Of a stretch of 64,000 bases of DNA, positions 56,495-64,000 are shown in pieces; position 1 is the first letter of the stretch; every line of letters starts with the position of its first letter. The stretch is from CAWAND01 sp963783335 (GTDB taxonomy: Bacteria; Chloroflexota; Anaerolineae; Anaerolineales; E44-bin32). The notes below the pieces were generated by a model. The model had not been told where the DNA came from and did no database searches. It saw only the letters and a program-made list of their open reading frames with translations. Location of the stretch: the NCBI GenBank assembly GCA_963783335.1, contig CAWAND010000004.1:62001-126000 (forward strand), in the 5' to 3' direction. The position numbers and the translations under genes were made by a program.

Positions 56495-57625
56495 ATGGCG
56501 ACGCGTCCCAATCCGCCCAAACGCGGTTCCACATCCAGCTCACGTCCCAAGTGGTATGACCTGATGGTGATCGGCATCGGGGCAGCCTTCTTGGTCGCCC
56601 TGGGCGTGGCGTCTTTCATCGTGCACGACGTGGTGCGACAAACCGTGGCCACCGGCGGCGGATTTGCCCTGGATCGATTCAACGCTCAGCCAACACAGCC
56701 AGGCCCCGGCACACCGCAACCTGCGGCTACGCCGACCTTGGTGCCGCTGGAGGCTGCGCCGCCGCCCTGGACAGGTGACAGCCGGGTGACGGTGCTCTTG
56801 ATGGGATTGGACTACCGGGACTGGCTGGCGGGCAGCGGCGCTCCCCGAACCGATACCATGATGTTGATCACGATCGATCCCCTTACCATGCAGGCGGGGA
56901 TGCTCTCTATTCCACGCGACCTTTGGGTTGAGATCCCAGGCTTCGGCTTCAACCGCATCAACACGGCTTATACCTACGGTGAATCCAACCGTCTCCCGGG
57001 AGGCGGTCCGGGCCTGGCGGTCAAAACGGTTGAATCGGTGATCGGTGTGCCGATCCAATACTACGCCGTGATTGATTTTTCGGCCTTTGAGCGGATGATC
57101 GATGAGATTGGCGGGGTGGACGTGCTGGTTACCGAGCGGATCAAGATTTCGCCGATTGGCCAGACCAGCCTGTGGCTCGAGCCGAAGCCGCATCATCTGG
57201 ATGGGGCGCAAACCCTGGCTTACGCGCGTGTGCGCAAGGGGGCGGGGGACGACTTCGGGCGCGCCCAACGCCAGCAGCAGGTGGCATTGGCAATCATCGA
57301 CCGCGTGGTGGGTTTCAACATGGTGCCGACGCTGATCTCCAAGGCCCCCCGCTTGTACCAAGAGATCTCCAACGGGGTCCGGACCAACATGTCACTTCAG
57401 GATATGGTGTCGTTGGGCTGGTTGGCGGTGCATGTCCCCAAGACCGACATCACCAACGGAGTCATCTCACCCCCGAAGATGGTTGGTTTCTACACCCGCC
57501 CAGACGGCGCCCAGGTCTTGCGGCCGGTGCCGGATCAAATCCGTCAACTTCGCGACCAGATATTCGTCAATTCAAGCGCCATTGGTCCTTCGGTGGGACC
57601 GATAGAGTCGGCGAGCCGACCATGA
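56495..57625 (+). CDS. LytR-CpsA-Psr (LCP) family protein
   Basis: 376 residues; one membrane helix (about 25-48), a Pro/Thr linker, then the LCP domain with VTVLLMGLDYRD, APRTDTMMLITIDP, MLSIPRDLWVEIPGFG, RINTAYTYGE and GGVDVLV, including the Arg and Asp residues that hold the polyprenyl-phosphate headgroup. LCP proteins move glycopolymers onto the cell wall. The stop overlaps the next gene's ATG, so the two are coupled. The ATG at 56483 is an alternative start. Confidence 0.92.
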   Translation: MATRPNPPKRGSTSSSRPKWYDLMVIGIGAAFLVALGVASFIVHDVVRQTVATGGGFALDRFNAQPTQPGPGTPQPAATPTLVPLEAAPPPWTGDSRVTVLLMGLDYRDWLAGSGAPRTDTMMLITIDPLTMQAGMLSIPRDLWVEIPGFGFNRINTAYTYGESNRLPGGGPGLAVKTVESVIGVPIQYYAVIDFSAFERMIDEIGGVDVLVTERIKISPIGQTSLWLEPKPHHLDGAQTLAYARVRKGAGDDFGRAQRQQQVALAIIDRVVGFNMVPTLISKAPRLYQEISNGVRTNMSLQDMVSLGWLAVHVPKTDITNGVISPPKMVGFYTRPDGAQVLRPVPDQIRQLRDQIFVNSSAIGPSVGPIESASRP

Positions 57626-58932
57626 GAGACGGCGAAACTCGACCGCACGATTCCGGCCACACGCGCCCCCAAGATTCGGGTCAGACGCGCCCTCAAGATC
57701 ATGGCCGGACGCGCCCCAGTTCAGCCTCTGCTACGCGACCCTCAGCCGCCGGCGACACGCAGCCGATGCGCACGCGGCCGCCCGGCCGAGGCCGCAATCT
57801 CGGGTACTGGCCGTGGATTGTGGCCGGCGTCGTGTTGGCGGTGGTTGCCCTTGGCGCGTCGGCGGTCACAGGCTACCTGGGCGGCGAGCAGGAGCGTGTC
57901 GACCAGAAGGCCACGGAGCAGGTGAGCTTGCTGCAGGAGCAGTTTGACCTGGGGGTAGCCGATCTGCAGAATGGTCGACTGCAAATTGCCCGTCAACGTT
58001 TCGATTACATTCTCCAGGTGGACCCCAATTATCCGAGCGTCCACGATTTGCTGGATCTGACACTTGAGGGGTTGAACCAACCCACGTCAACCCCGTTGCC
58101 TCCACCTACCGAGGTGGTCGATACGCCCACGCCCACTTTGAGCGTGCAGACGCTGGATGGACTCTTCTCGGCTGCCCAAGGCGCCCTTAGCCAGCAGAAT
58201 TGGGATCAAACGATCGACATCCTGCTGACACTGCGGGGCAAGGACCCGGAATACCAGCTGGACCAGGTCAACCAGATGTTCTTCGGTGCGCTCCGCAATC
58301 GTGGCATGAAAGAGATTCTGAATGGGGAGCAAGAGCAGGGGATCTACGACTTGACGCTGGCCTCCCGGTTCGGTGCGCTCGACAACCAGGCCGCCAGCTG
58401 GAAGAGAACCGCCGAATTCTACCTGTACGCCAACAGTTACTACGGTTTGGACTGGCAGCAGGCCGCCACCAATTTCAGCAGCCTGTGCGCGGCCGGTGTC
58501 TGGGACTCATGCTACAAGTATGCCGTATCGGCGGCCAGTTACGGCGACCTATTGGTCTCGCGCGACAAAGACTACTGTGCTGCCGTCGATCAGTATGACG
58601 CTTCGTTGACAACTCGGGATCAGGCCTCGCTCCGCCCTACTGCGACAGCCGCCTTTGAGGCCTGCCAAACGGCCACTGCGAAACCAGCGACGGCTACGCC
58701 AACGGCGACCGTCACGCCGGGTTCGCCGACCGTCGAGGTCTTCACCGCCACGCCTTCAGCCACCTCGGTACCGGGAGCCACGGCAACCAACACCGCCACA
58801 ACGGCGCCGGCCTCGAGTACCCCCACAACTGCCCCGGCCTCGGCCACGCCGACGCCCACCGCCACCTCGGGGGCCACAGCCACCTTCACGTCCACACCAA
58901 CCACCGAGCCGTCGGCGACAGCAACCCCATAG
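57622..58932 (+). CDS. membrane-anchored TPR-like protein
   Basis: 436 residues from the ATG at 57622, overlapping the LCP stop (ATGA). A low-complexity N-terminus with repeats of HTRPQDSGQTRPQD type and one membrane helix (about 68-90), a helical repeat domain (VSLLQEQFDLGVADLQNGRL, RQRFDYILQVDPNYPSVHDL, then WDQTIDILLTLRGKDPEYQL), and an 80-residue Thr/Ala/Pro tail. Probably a scaffold with the LCP protein at the envelope. Confidence 0.75.
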   Translation: MRDGETRPHDSGHTRPQDSGQTRPQDHGRTRPSSASATRPSAAGDTQPMRTRPPGRGRNLGYWPWIVAGVVLAVVALGASAVTGYLGGEQERVDQKATEQVSLLQEQFDLGVADLQNGRLQIARQRFDYILQVDPNYPSVHDLLDLTLEGLNQPTSTPLPPPTEVVDTPTPTLSVQTLDGLFSAAQGALSQQNWDQTIDILLTLRGKDPEYQLDQVNQMFFGALRNRGMKEILNGEQEQGIYDLTLASRFGALDNQAASWKRTAEFYLYANSYYGLDWQQAATNFSSLCAAGVWDSCYKYAVSAASYGDLLVSRDKDYCAAVDQYDASLTTRDQASLRPTATAAFEACQTATAKPATATPTATVTPGSPTVEVFTATPSATSVPGATATNTATTAPASSTPTTAPASATPTPTATSGATATFTSTPTTEPSATATP

Positions 58933-58958
58933 AGCTGAAGGCCGCCCGTATCTTCATT

Positions 58959-58976
58959 TTGTGAAATCTGTCACAA
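58959..58976. promoter_or_regulatory. TGTGA-N6-TCACA palindrome between convergent genes
   Basis: TTGTGAAATCTGTCACAA, exact in both half-sites and followed by ATGGA. It lies between convergent genes, where no promoter is expected, so it may be non-functional or have another role. Confidence 0.55.
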
Positions 58977-58997
58977 ATGGAAACGCTTGGCAGGACG

Positions 58998-59408
58998 TCA
59001 GTTGTCGGCTTGGCCGCCGCCACGCCGGCGTTGGGCCAGACGCTGAATCTCGACGCTGCCGCGCAGGGCAGCCCCACCTAGAACGCCGGTCAAGTGCGCG
59101 ACCAAGAAGCCCGTCATTTCGACGTCGGTGGCGGCCACCCGGGTGAGATAGAAATAGGGGCCCCATGCCAGCACCCCGAGGTAGATCATGATCTTGCTGA
59201 CAAGCACCCGGCTTCGTCCAATGGCCTGCGCATCAGCGCCAACGGATCGCCGGGATCGGAGCCAGGCACCACTCAGCACGCCGGTCAGGTGGAATGCCAG
59301 GTAGGGCAGAAGATTGGGGTGCGCACCTTGGGCCAGCTGCCAGAAGAAGGGCAGCCAGGCGAGCACGCCGAGGATGATCAGCGTGTTGGCAATCTGCATT
59401 ATGCTCAT
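58998..59408 (-). CDS. small membrane protein made of a duplicated two-helix unit
   Basis: 136 residues. The halves are related: ILGVLAWLPFFWQLAQG / HLTGVLSGAWLR, and again YLGVLAWGPYFYLTRV / HLTGVLGGAALR. Each half has a helix, a turn and a second helix. No family known to me. It is a single-gene unit. Confidence 0.78.
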   Translation of the reverse strand: MSIMQIANTLIILGVLAWLPFFWQLAQGAHPNLLPYLAFHLTGVLSGAWLRSRRSVGADAQAIGRSRVLVSKIMIYLGVLAWGPYFYLTRVAATDVEMTGFLVAHLTGVLGGAALRGSVEIQRLAQRRRGGGQADN

Positions 59409-59488
59409 CTTGGTTTGCCTCGTCGGATGGACGTATCAGCCGGCGGCTGGATATCTAGCGTCGAGACCGGTTGCCGAAATCTCCCGGC

Positions 59489-60325
59489 CTAGTCCTTTCG
59501 CCAGAGTGGCTCCAGGTGGTCCTCAACCCAGGCGCCGTAGGCCTGCACCAATTCACTCGTCACTGGCCCCGGTTTTCCGTTCCCGATGATTGTATCGTTG
59601 ACGGCGATCACCGGCAGGATGCCGCGACTGCTGCTGCTCATAAAAGCCTCGCTGGCATCGGGAAGGTCGGCGAGAGTGACGGGTTGTAAGTCGACCGGCA
59701 AACGATGCTCGGCGATCTCCAAAACGATCCTGCGAGAGATTCCGTGCAGCACGTGTTCTTCGGCCGTCCGCAACTCCCCATCTAGGACGGCGTAGAAGTT
59801 GCTGCTGAGCCCCTCCAGGATTTCACCCTTAGGGCCGGTAATCAGCCCCTCATAGGCGCCTTCCGGCATCTGGCTTCGGACCTGGGCGCGCAGTGATTCC
59901 AAGCGGTTGCTCTTGATCTTGGGGTGGGATCGTGCGAAGCGCACGCTGACCAGCTTCACTCCGTGCAGCCGATAGGCTTCAGGCAAGACCGGCAGAGGTT
60001 CCATGAGCACTGCCACGATCTGCGGAGTCGCACTGGGCACAGTCAGCCGAAGACGAGTCTCCTCAAATCCTGCCGAGTCAAGCAATCCTTTGAGCGCCTG
60101 GCGCAGCCGCTCCCGGTTCAGTTCGATGGGAGTTCCTGCCCTGCGAGCCGAGTCCTCGAGCCTATCGAAGTGGGCGTCGAAGAGCACCACCTGATCTCGA
60201 TGATAGGTCCGAGCGACTGTGTAGACGCCCTCGGGTTCGCTCAGGGCTGCCTCGGCCAGACTCTCGGCTCGGCAGGGCAGGCGCCTGGTCTCGTCGGGGG
60301 TGATGTGGGCGCAAAGGACGGACAT
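59489..60325 (-). CDS. class IV aminotransferase (branched-chain/aminodeoxychorismate-lyase type)
   Basis: 278 residues from the ATG at 60325 with GAGG about six bases upstream. A fold-type IV PLP enzyme: HPKIKSNRLESLRAQ with the PLP-binding Lys, GEILEGLSSNFYAVLDGEL and HGISRRIVLEIAEH, SSSSRGILPVIAV. Members act as branched-chain or D-amino-acid aminotransferases or 4-amino-4-deoxychorismate lyase (PabC). I cannot choose among them from the sequence. Confidence 0.88.
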   Translation of the reverse strand: MSVLCAHITPDETRRLPCRAESLAEAALSEPEGVYTVARTYHRDQVVLFDAHFDRLEDSARRAGTPIELNRERLRQALKGLLDSAGFEETRLRLTVPSATPQIVAVLMEPLPVLPEAYRLHGVKLVSVRFARSHPKIKSNRLESLRAQVRSQMPEGAYEGLITGPKGEILEGLSSNFYAVLDGELRTAEEHVLHGISRRIVLEIAEHRLPVDLQPVTLADLPDASEAFMSSSSRGILPVIAVNDTIIGNGKPGPVTSELVQAYGAWVEDHLEPLWRKD

Positions 60326-60481
60326 TTGAACCTCGGGAGGCATGTCGGAAGGCTGACAACAGATAGCCCTAACCTTATCACACGCCTTGCCGGCTGGGGA
60401 GGCCTGGCCTCCCGTCTGTGACCAAGCGGCCAGACGTCCTGAGGGGTGGCCCCTTGCGCGTCCTACGATTATCATCTGCGC

Positions 60482-61387
60482 ATGCCTGCTATGCCCAGCA
60501 AACCCTGGCTGCCGCCGCTCGCTCTGGCTTTCGGGTTGGTGACGATTGGCACCTCTGCAATTCTCATCCGCCTGGCTGGGACGTCGGGCGTGGTGGCCGT
60601 GCTCTATCGGATGGCGATCGGCGTCTTGGCCATCTCGCCATTGTTCATCCAGCAGCGTTTGAGTCGCAGCCGGATCACCTGGGCGGCCATATGGCCCGCC
60701 CTGCTGGCGGGTGTCTTCTTCGCTGGTGACCTGTTGGCCTGGTCCACGGGCGTGGTGATGTCGGGCGCCACCAATCCAACTCTGCTGGCCAACACAGCAC
60801 CGCTGTGGGTGGGGCTCGGCGCCGTGGTCCTGTTCCGTGAGCATCTGGGGGGCAGGTTCTGGCTGGGTCTGGTGTTGACCATGGTCGGGGCCGCGGCTGT
60901 CCTCGGCCTTGATGCTGTTGAGTCGGTTCGCCTCGGGCTGGGCACGCTGCTTGGGCTGCTGGCTGGGATGTTCTATGGGACCTATTTTTTGGTGACCCAA
61001 CGTGGCCGTCAAAGACTGGATGTCATCAGCTACTTTTGGGTCTCAAGCCTATCGGCGACGATCATCTTGGGCGCCGCTGCCCTTGCCACCGGCCAGCAGG
61101 TCGTCGGATTCTCGCGTGTCACCTATATGTACCTGTTGGCGCTGGGCCTCGGTCCGCAGGCGCTCGGGTGGCTGGCGGTGAACTATGCTCAGGGCCATCT
61201 GCCAGCGTCCATCGTTTCCCCAACCATGCTGGGGCAGCCGGTGGTGACGGCCATCCTGGCTGGACCGGTCTTGGGAGAGTGGATCAGCCCCTTGGAGGCG
61301 GCCAGTGGACTGGTTGTGTTGCTGGGAATCTGGCTGGTGCACCGCAGCCGCAGCTCGGCGGCCGGTGCAGGAGGTGCTGGCGGGTAG
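60482..61387 (+). CDS. EamA/DMT-family exporter
   Basis: 301 residues; ten hydrophobic helices in two EamA repeats (first around 10-140, second around 150-285). Typical signals are LYRMAIGVLA, GVVMSGATNPTLLANTAPLWVGLG and GQPVVTAILAGPVLGEW. Such proteins export amino acids or metabolites. ATG at 60482 is chosen since the upstream extension is not membrane-type sequence. Confidence 0.85.
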   Translation: MPAMPSKPWLPPLALAFGLVTIGTSAILIRLAGTSGVVAVLYRMAIGVLAISPLFIQQRLSRSRITWAAIWPALLAGVFFAGDLLAWSTGVVMSGATNPTLLANTAPLWVGLGAVVLFREHLGGRFWLGLVLTMVGAAAVLGLDAVESVRLGLGTLLGLLAGMFYGTYFLVTQRGRQRLDVISYFWVSSLSATIILGAAALATGQQVVGFSRVTYMYLLALGLGPQALGWLAVNYAQGHLPASIVSPTMLGQPVVTAILAGPVLGEWISPLEAASGLVVLLGIWLVHRSRSSAAGAGGAGG

Positions 61388-61403
61388 GCTTGAGAGCTGT
61401 TGC

Positions 61404-63221
61404 TCAGGCTGGAGTGAGCGGCCAAAAGACCGGAAGAAGGATCAGCAGGATCACGAAAAGCAGGATCGTGAGGGGCAACCCGACTTTCAGGTAGTCGCCG
61501 AATCGATACCCGCCCGGAGTCATCACCAGGATGTTGACCGGGTGCCCGAGCGGGGTGATGAAAGCCATTGATGTTCCGAGGGCTACGGCCATTGCGACTG
61601 AGCGCGGATCGATTCCCGCATGGTTGGCGGCTTGTATGGCCACCGGCACCAGAACCGCACCTGTGGCAACACCTGCCATGACTTGACTCAGCAAGGTGGC
61701 CAGCAAGAGAAAGCCTGCCACCAGGAGAATCCCGCTCCCGGCCCCGAGCAGGCCGAAAAGGCCGTTGGCCAGCAGCTCGGCGGCGCCAGTCTTGGCCATG
61801 GCAATACCCATCGGAAGCATGCCTGCCACAAGGAACACGCTGCGCCAGTCGATCGCCTGATAGGCCTGATCCATCGTAATCACCCCCAGCACCGCCATGC
61901 CCACCGCCCCAGCAAGGAGAATTTCGCCCAACAGGTCCGGCCGGAACGCGGCTGTGGCGAGGCTGGCCAGAATCAGGGCCCCGGCAACAAGCCGCTTGCC
62001 CTTGGACGGCACCACCCGGGCTTTCCTCTCCGTCAACATGATCAGGTCTGGCTCGGAAGCCAGGACGCCTATCCGGTCTCGCGGCCCGAAAAGCAGGAGG
62101 GTATCGCCGAAGGCCAGAGGCAGATCGTTGAGGCCGGTCCGGATGGGGCGCTGGTTCCGCCAGACAGCCAGAACCGACATGCCGTACTTCTCTCGAAAAT
62201 GGACGCCCTTGAGCGTCTTCCCGATCAAGGATGATCGAGGGGCAAGCACGGCTTCCACCACGATAATGGCGCCGCTCTCCAGGTCCGCCTCATGCCAGCT
62301 TCGTCGGGGGAGGATTTCGAGGTAGGGTTCTCGGTCCATGCTTCGGAACTCGTCGAGGCGTCCTTCCAAGACGAGAACATCGCCCTCTTCGATCACCATC
62401 TCGGGGGCGAGAAGGAGCTTCAGCCCGGCGTCCCGCTCAAACGCGACCACGTTCAAGTTATATTCCTCGCGGAACGTCGACTCGGCCAGCGGACGGCCCA
62501 CCAGATATGAGCCGTGGGGGACGCGGGCCCGGAAGAGCCGATCTTCAAGACGATAGATGTCGACCAGATCACTTTCGCCGCCGAATTCCGAAGGCGGGAG
62601 ATCTCCATAGGTCTGGGTTGGTAGAAGCCGCTTACCCCACAAAGCCATGTAGGCAATGCCGGCCACGATGAGGGGTATGCCGAGAGGGGCGAAATCCAGC
62701 AGGCCAAAGCCCTGCAGCCCCTGGTCTCGCAGCAAGCTGCTGGCCACGATATTGGTCGATGTGAGCAGGGTGGCCATGCCGCCGAGAAGGCTGCCGAAGG
62801 CCAGCGGCATCAAGACGCGGCCGGGATGGAGCCCCGACTTGCGAGAGGTTGTGATGGCGCTGGGGAGCAAAACGGCGGCGGCAGCGATGGTGTTCATGAA
62901 GAGGGAGAGCAGAGCCGCGGCTGCCATGACCAGGACGACCAGGCGGTTTGGGTTTTGGCCCGCCAACCGGATGAGTTGGCGCGAGACCCAGTCCGTGAAG
63001 CCGAGCGTGGTCAGGCTTTCCGCCAGGATGAAGATGGCCATGATGGCAATAACGGCCGATCGGCTGAAGCCGGAAAAGGCTTCTTCTGGGGTCAGAACCC
63101 CACTGGCTCCCAGGCTGACGACGACCAAAAGCGCCACCAGGTCGGCCCGCAGCCTTCCGTTGAGGAACAGGACCATGGCCGCGAACAGAATGACGAATGT
63201 CAGGAGCAGGGGGTTGTTCAC
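61404..63221 (-). CDS. SLC13/DASS-type transporter with two TrkA-C domains
   Basis: 605 residues. Membrane helices in the first 190 residues with SLFMNTIAAAAVLLPSAI and LTSTNIVASSLL, two RCK/TrkA-C domains (about 210-390: RVPHGSYLVGRPLAEST and LAPRSSLIGKTLKGVHF), and helices after 405 with GVATGAVLVPVAIQA and AFITPLGHPVNILVM. This plan is that of the SLC13/ArsB-like carriers for sulfate, dicarboxylates or related anions. Sulfate would fit the sulfur genes at 18-25 kb, but there is no direct evidence. Confidence 0.9.
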   Translation of the reverse strand: MNNPLLLTFVILFAAMVLFLNGRLRADLVALLVVVSLGASGVLTPEEAFSGFSRSAVIAIMAIFILAESLTTLGFTDWVSRQLIRLAGQNPNRLVVLVMAAAALLSLFMNTIAAAAVLLPSAITTSRKSGLHPGRVLMPLAFGSLLGGMATLLTSTNIVASSLLRDQGLQGFGLLDFAPLGIPLIVAGIAYMALWGKRLLPTQTYGDLPPSEFGGESDLVDIYRLEDRLFRARVPHGSYLVGRPLAESTFREEYNLNVVAFERDAGLKLLLAPEMVIEEGDVLVLEGRLDEFRSMDREPYLEILPRRSWHEADLESGAIIVVEAVLAPRSSLIGKTLKGVHFREKYGMSVLAVWRNQRPIRTGLNDLPLAFGDTLLLFGPRDRIGVLASEPDLIMLTERKARVVPSKGKRLVAGALILASLATAAFRPDLLGEILLAGAVGMAVLGVITMDQAYQAIDWRSVFLVAGMLPMGIAMAKTGAAELLANGLFGLLGAGSGILLVAGFLLLATLLSQVMAGVATGAVLVPVAIQAANHAGIDPRSVAMAVALGTSMAFITPLGHPVNILVMTPGGYRFGDYLKVGLPLTILLFVILLILLPVFWPLTPA

Positions 63222-63340
63222 CGTCGGCCTTTCCCGAGCGTTAAGCGTTCGGCGTCAGGGTCGGCGGCGCATGAGCCTTGGATCGAGGGGTTTGCCGGAG
63301 GCAATGCGGCCAGAGCGCGTGGGCAATACATGGCAGTGGT

Positions 63341-63859
63341 TCAGCCGTCCGAGGTGGACCTCGGGCTGGCCATTTTGGCGAGGGCCATGAAAACGTCCCC
63401 GACGCCGTCCCCTGTGAGAGCGCTGGTGACGACATGGGTCGTTCCCATGGCGCGAGCCATAGCTTCTCCTGGGGCCAGGCTCGCCTCGGGCGCAAGATCG
63501 CGTTTGTTGCCCACCATAACCATTGGCAGGCTCGGGACGACAGCCGCCAGCTCATCACGCCAGCGCCTGAGGTGGGCTAGGGATTCAAGTTCGGTTAGGT
63601 CGTAGACCAAAGCGGCCGACCGGCTGCCGCGGTAGAAGCCCTCGCGCATGACCTGAAAGCGATCTTGCCCGGCCATGTCCCAGATGGACAGCTTGACTTG
63701 TCCGCTCGGCAAATCGACGAGTTTGGTCTGAAAATCGACCCCGATGGTGGCAATCCGAGATTGCTCGAACTTGCCTTCGCAGTAGCGGCGGATGAGGGAG
63801 GTCTTGCCGACGTTGCCATCGCCGGCGATGATGACTTTGAGGACGGGGATCGTCGGCAT
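63341..63859 (-). CDS. small Ras/Rab-like GTPase
   Basis: 172 residues. G1 GDGNVGKTSLIRRY, switch with TIGVDF, G3 WDMAGQDRFQ, G4 GNKRDL and G5 SALTGDG. Similar to eukaryotic Rab/Ras proteins and to bacterial members of unknown role; a C-terminal lipid-attachment Cys is absent. The switch I Thr (TIG) is present. It follows a partly visible gene by 15 bases on the same strand, so the two may form an operon. Confidence 0.9.
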   Translation of the reverse strand: MPTIPVLKVIIAGDGNVGKTSLIRRYCEGKFEQSRIATIGVDFQTKLVDLPSGQVKLSIWDMAGQDRFQVMREGFYRGSRSAALVYDLTELESLAHLRRWRDELAAVVPSLPMVMVGNKRDLAPEASLAPGEAMARAMGTTHVVTSALTGDGVGDVFMALAKMASPRSTSDG

Positions 63860-63874
63860 GTTGGACGAGCAGCG

Positions 63875-64000
63875 CTACTGGAGTCGACCCAAAAACGACG
63901 TGTGGGGAAATGCAAGTTGGTCCGTGTCGATCGGTCGCTGGACCAGGTGGCGCCGGTTGGCCTGTTCAAACAGCCGGTGGAGATCTTCCATGATTTCAAG
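63875..64000 (-). CDS. C-terminal end of an unknown gene, cut by the window edge
   Basis: 41 codons to a TAG, beginning at the window end: EIMEDLHRLFEQANRRHLVQ and then QRPIDTDQLAFPHTSFLGRLQ-type sequence. No start is visible. It precedes the Ras-like GTPase by 15 bases on the same strand. I cannot assign a family from this piece. Confidence 0.5.
   Translation of the reverse strand, partial: LEIMEDLHRLFEQANRRHLVQRPIDTDQLAFPHTSFLGRLQ

Noticed and set aside
58977..59081. Small open frame beginning METLGRTSVV right after a palindrome
   Set aside because: It is antisense to the better supported membrane protein gene and has no ribosome-binding site; the ATG appears to be part of the repeated motif.
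60326..61012. N-terminal extension of the class IV aminotransferase
   Set aside because: The extension is antisense to the EamA gene and low in complexity; homology begins at the ATG at 60325, which has a ribosome-binding site.
1..64000. CRISPR arrays, rRNA and tRNA genes, replication origins, prophages
   Set aside because: I looked for regularly spaced repeats, conserved RNA arms, DnaA-box clusters and phage genes and saw none.

Overview
The window looks like a chromosomal segment of an uncultured or poorly characterised Chloroflexota bacterium, most likely of the Anaerolineae type. That is inferred from high G+C, many lipoproteins with long Thr/Pro linkers after the lipobox, a MoxR-DUF58-VWA operon, Qmo/Hdr-type redox genes and an NHLP-clan protein. 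No rRNA, tRNA, CRISPR array or full-length transposase is visible.

Layout. 0-7 kb: a cold-shock gene, a Tat-exported DUF362 protein, then a leftward operon of a trypsin-like protease, MoxR ATPase, DUF58 protein and two VWA membrane proteins. 7-11 kb: a membrane protein and two divergent surface lipoproteins (beta-propeller; F5/8C-type). 11-18 kb: signalling genes (NarX/DegS-like kinase with LuxR-type regulator, a lone receiver, a GAF/PAS HD-GYP phosphodiesterase, a DUF2975/XRE pair with its operator). 18-25.6 kb: a sulfur-linked redox operon (ArsR, TusA, a cysteine-less MvhD-like protein, two HdrA/QmoA/B-like flavoproteins, a small winged-helix protein, QmoC, a DsrE-like protein) facing a LysR gene. 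25.7-33.4 kb: a MITE-like element, an esterase, pirin and three exported proteins. 33.4-39 kb: a second cold-shock gene with the same leader as the first, an NHLP-clan protein coupled to a PrmA-like methyltransferase, and an ABC-2 exporter. 39-45.4 kb: AddB-AddA. 45.5-53.8 kb: lipoproteins, a transporter, an acyltransferase and repair genes (Tag-like glycosylase, SPL-like radical SAM enzyme with an SOS-like operator, uracil-DNA glycosylase). 53.9-64 kb: TypA, a methyltransferase, LCP and TPR envelope proteins, a class IV aminotransferase, a DMT exporter, an SLC13/TrkA-C transporter and a Ras-like GTPase.

Two things cut across the whole window. First, an 18-bp palindrome, TTGTGA-N6-TCACAA with variants, recurs at nine places, mostly upstream of genes. 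It has the spacing of Rex and CRP/FNR operators and sits near the sulfur operon, pirin and three DNA-repair operons. Second, ten genes are each broken by single-base insertions (eleven in all, one gene having two), always +1 and several in homopolymers. Removing one base per site gives a normal-length family member every time, so these are probably sequencing errors rather than decay. Such genes are listed over their full corrected span.
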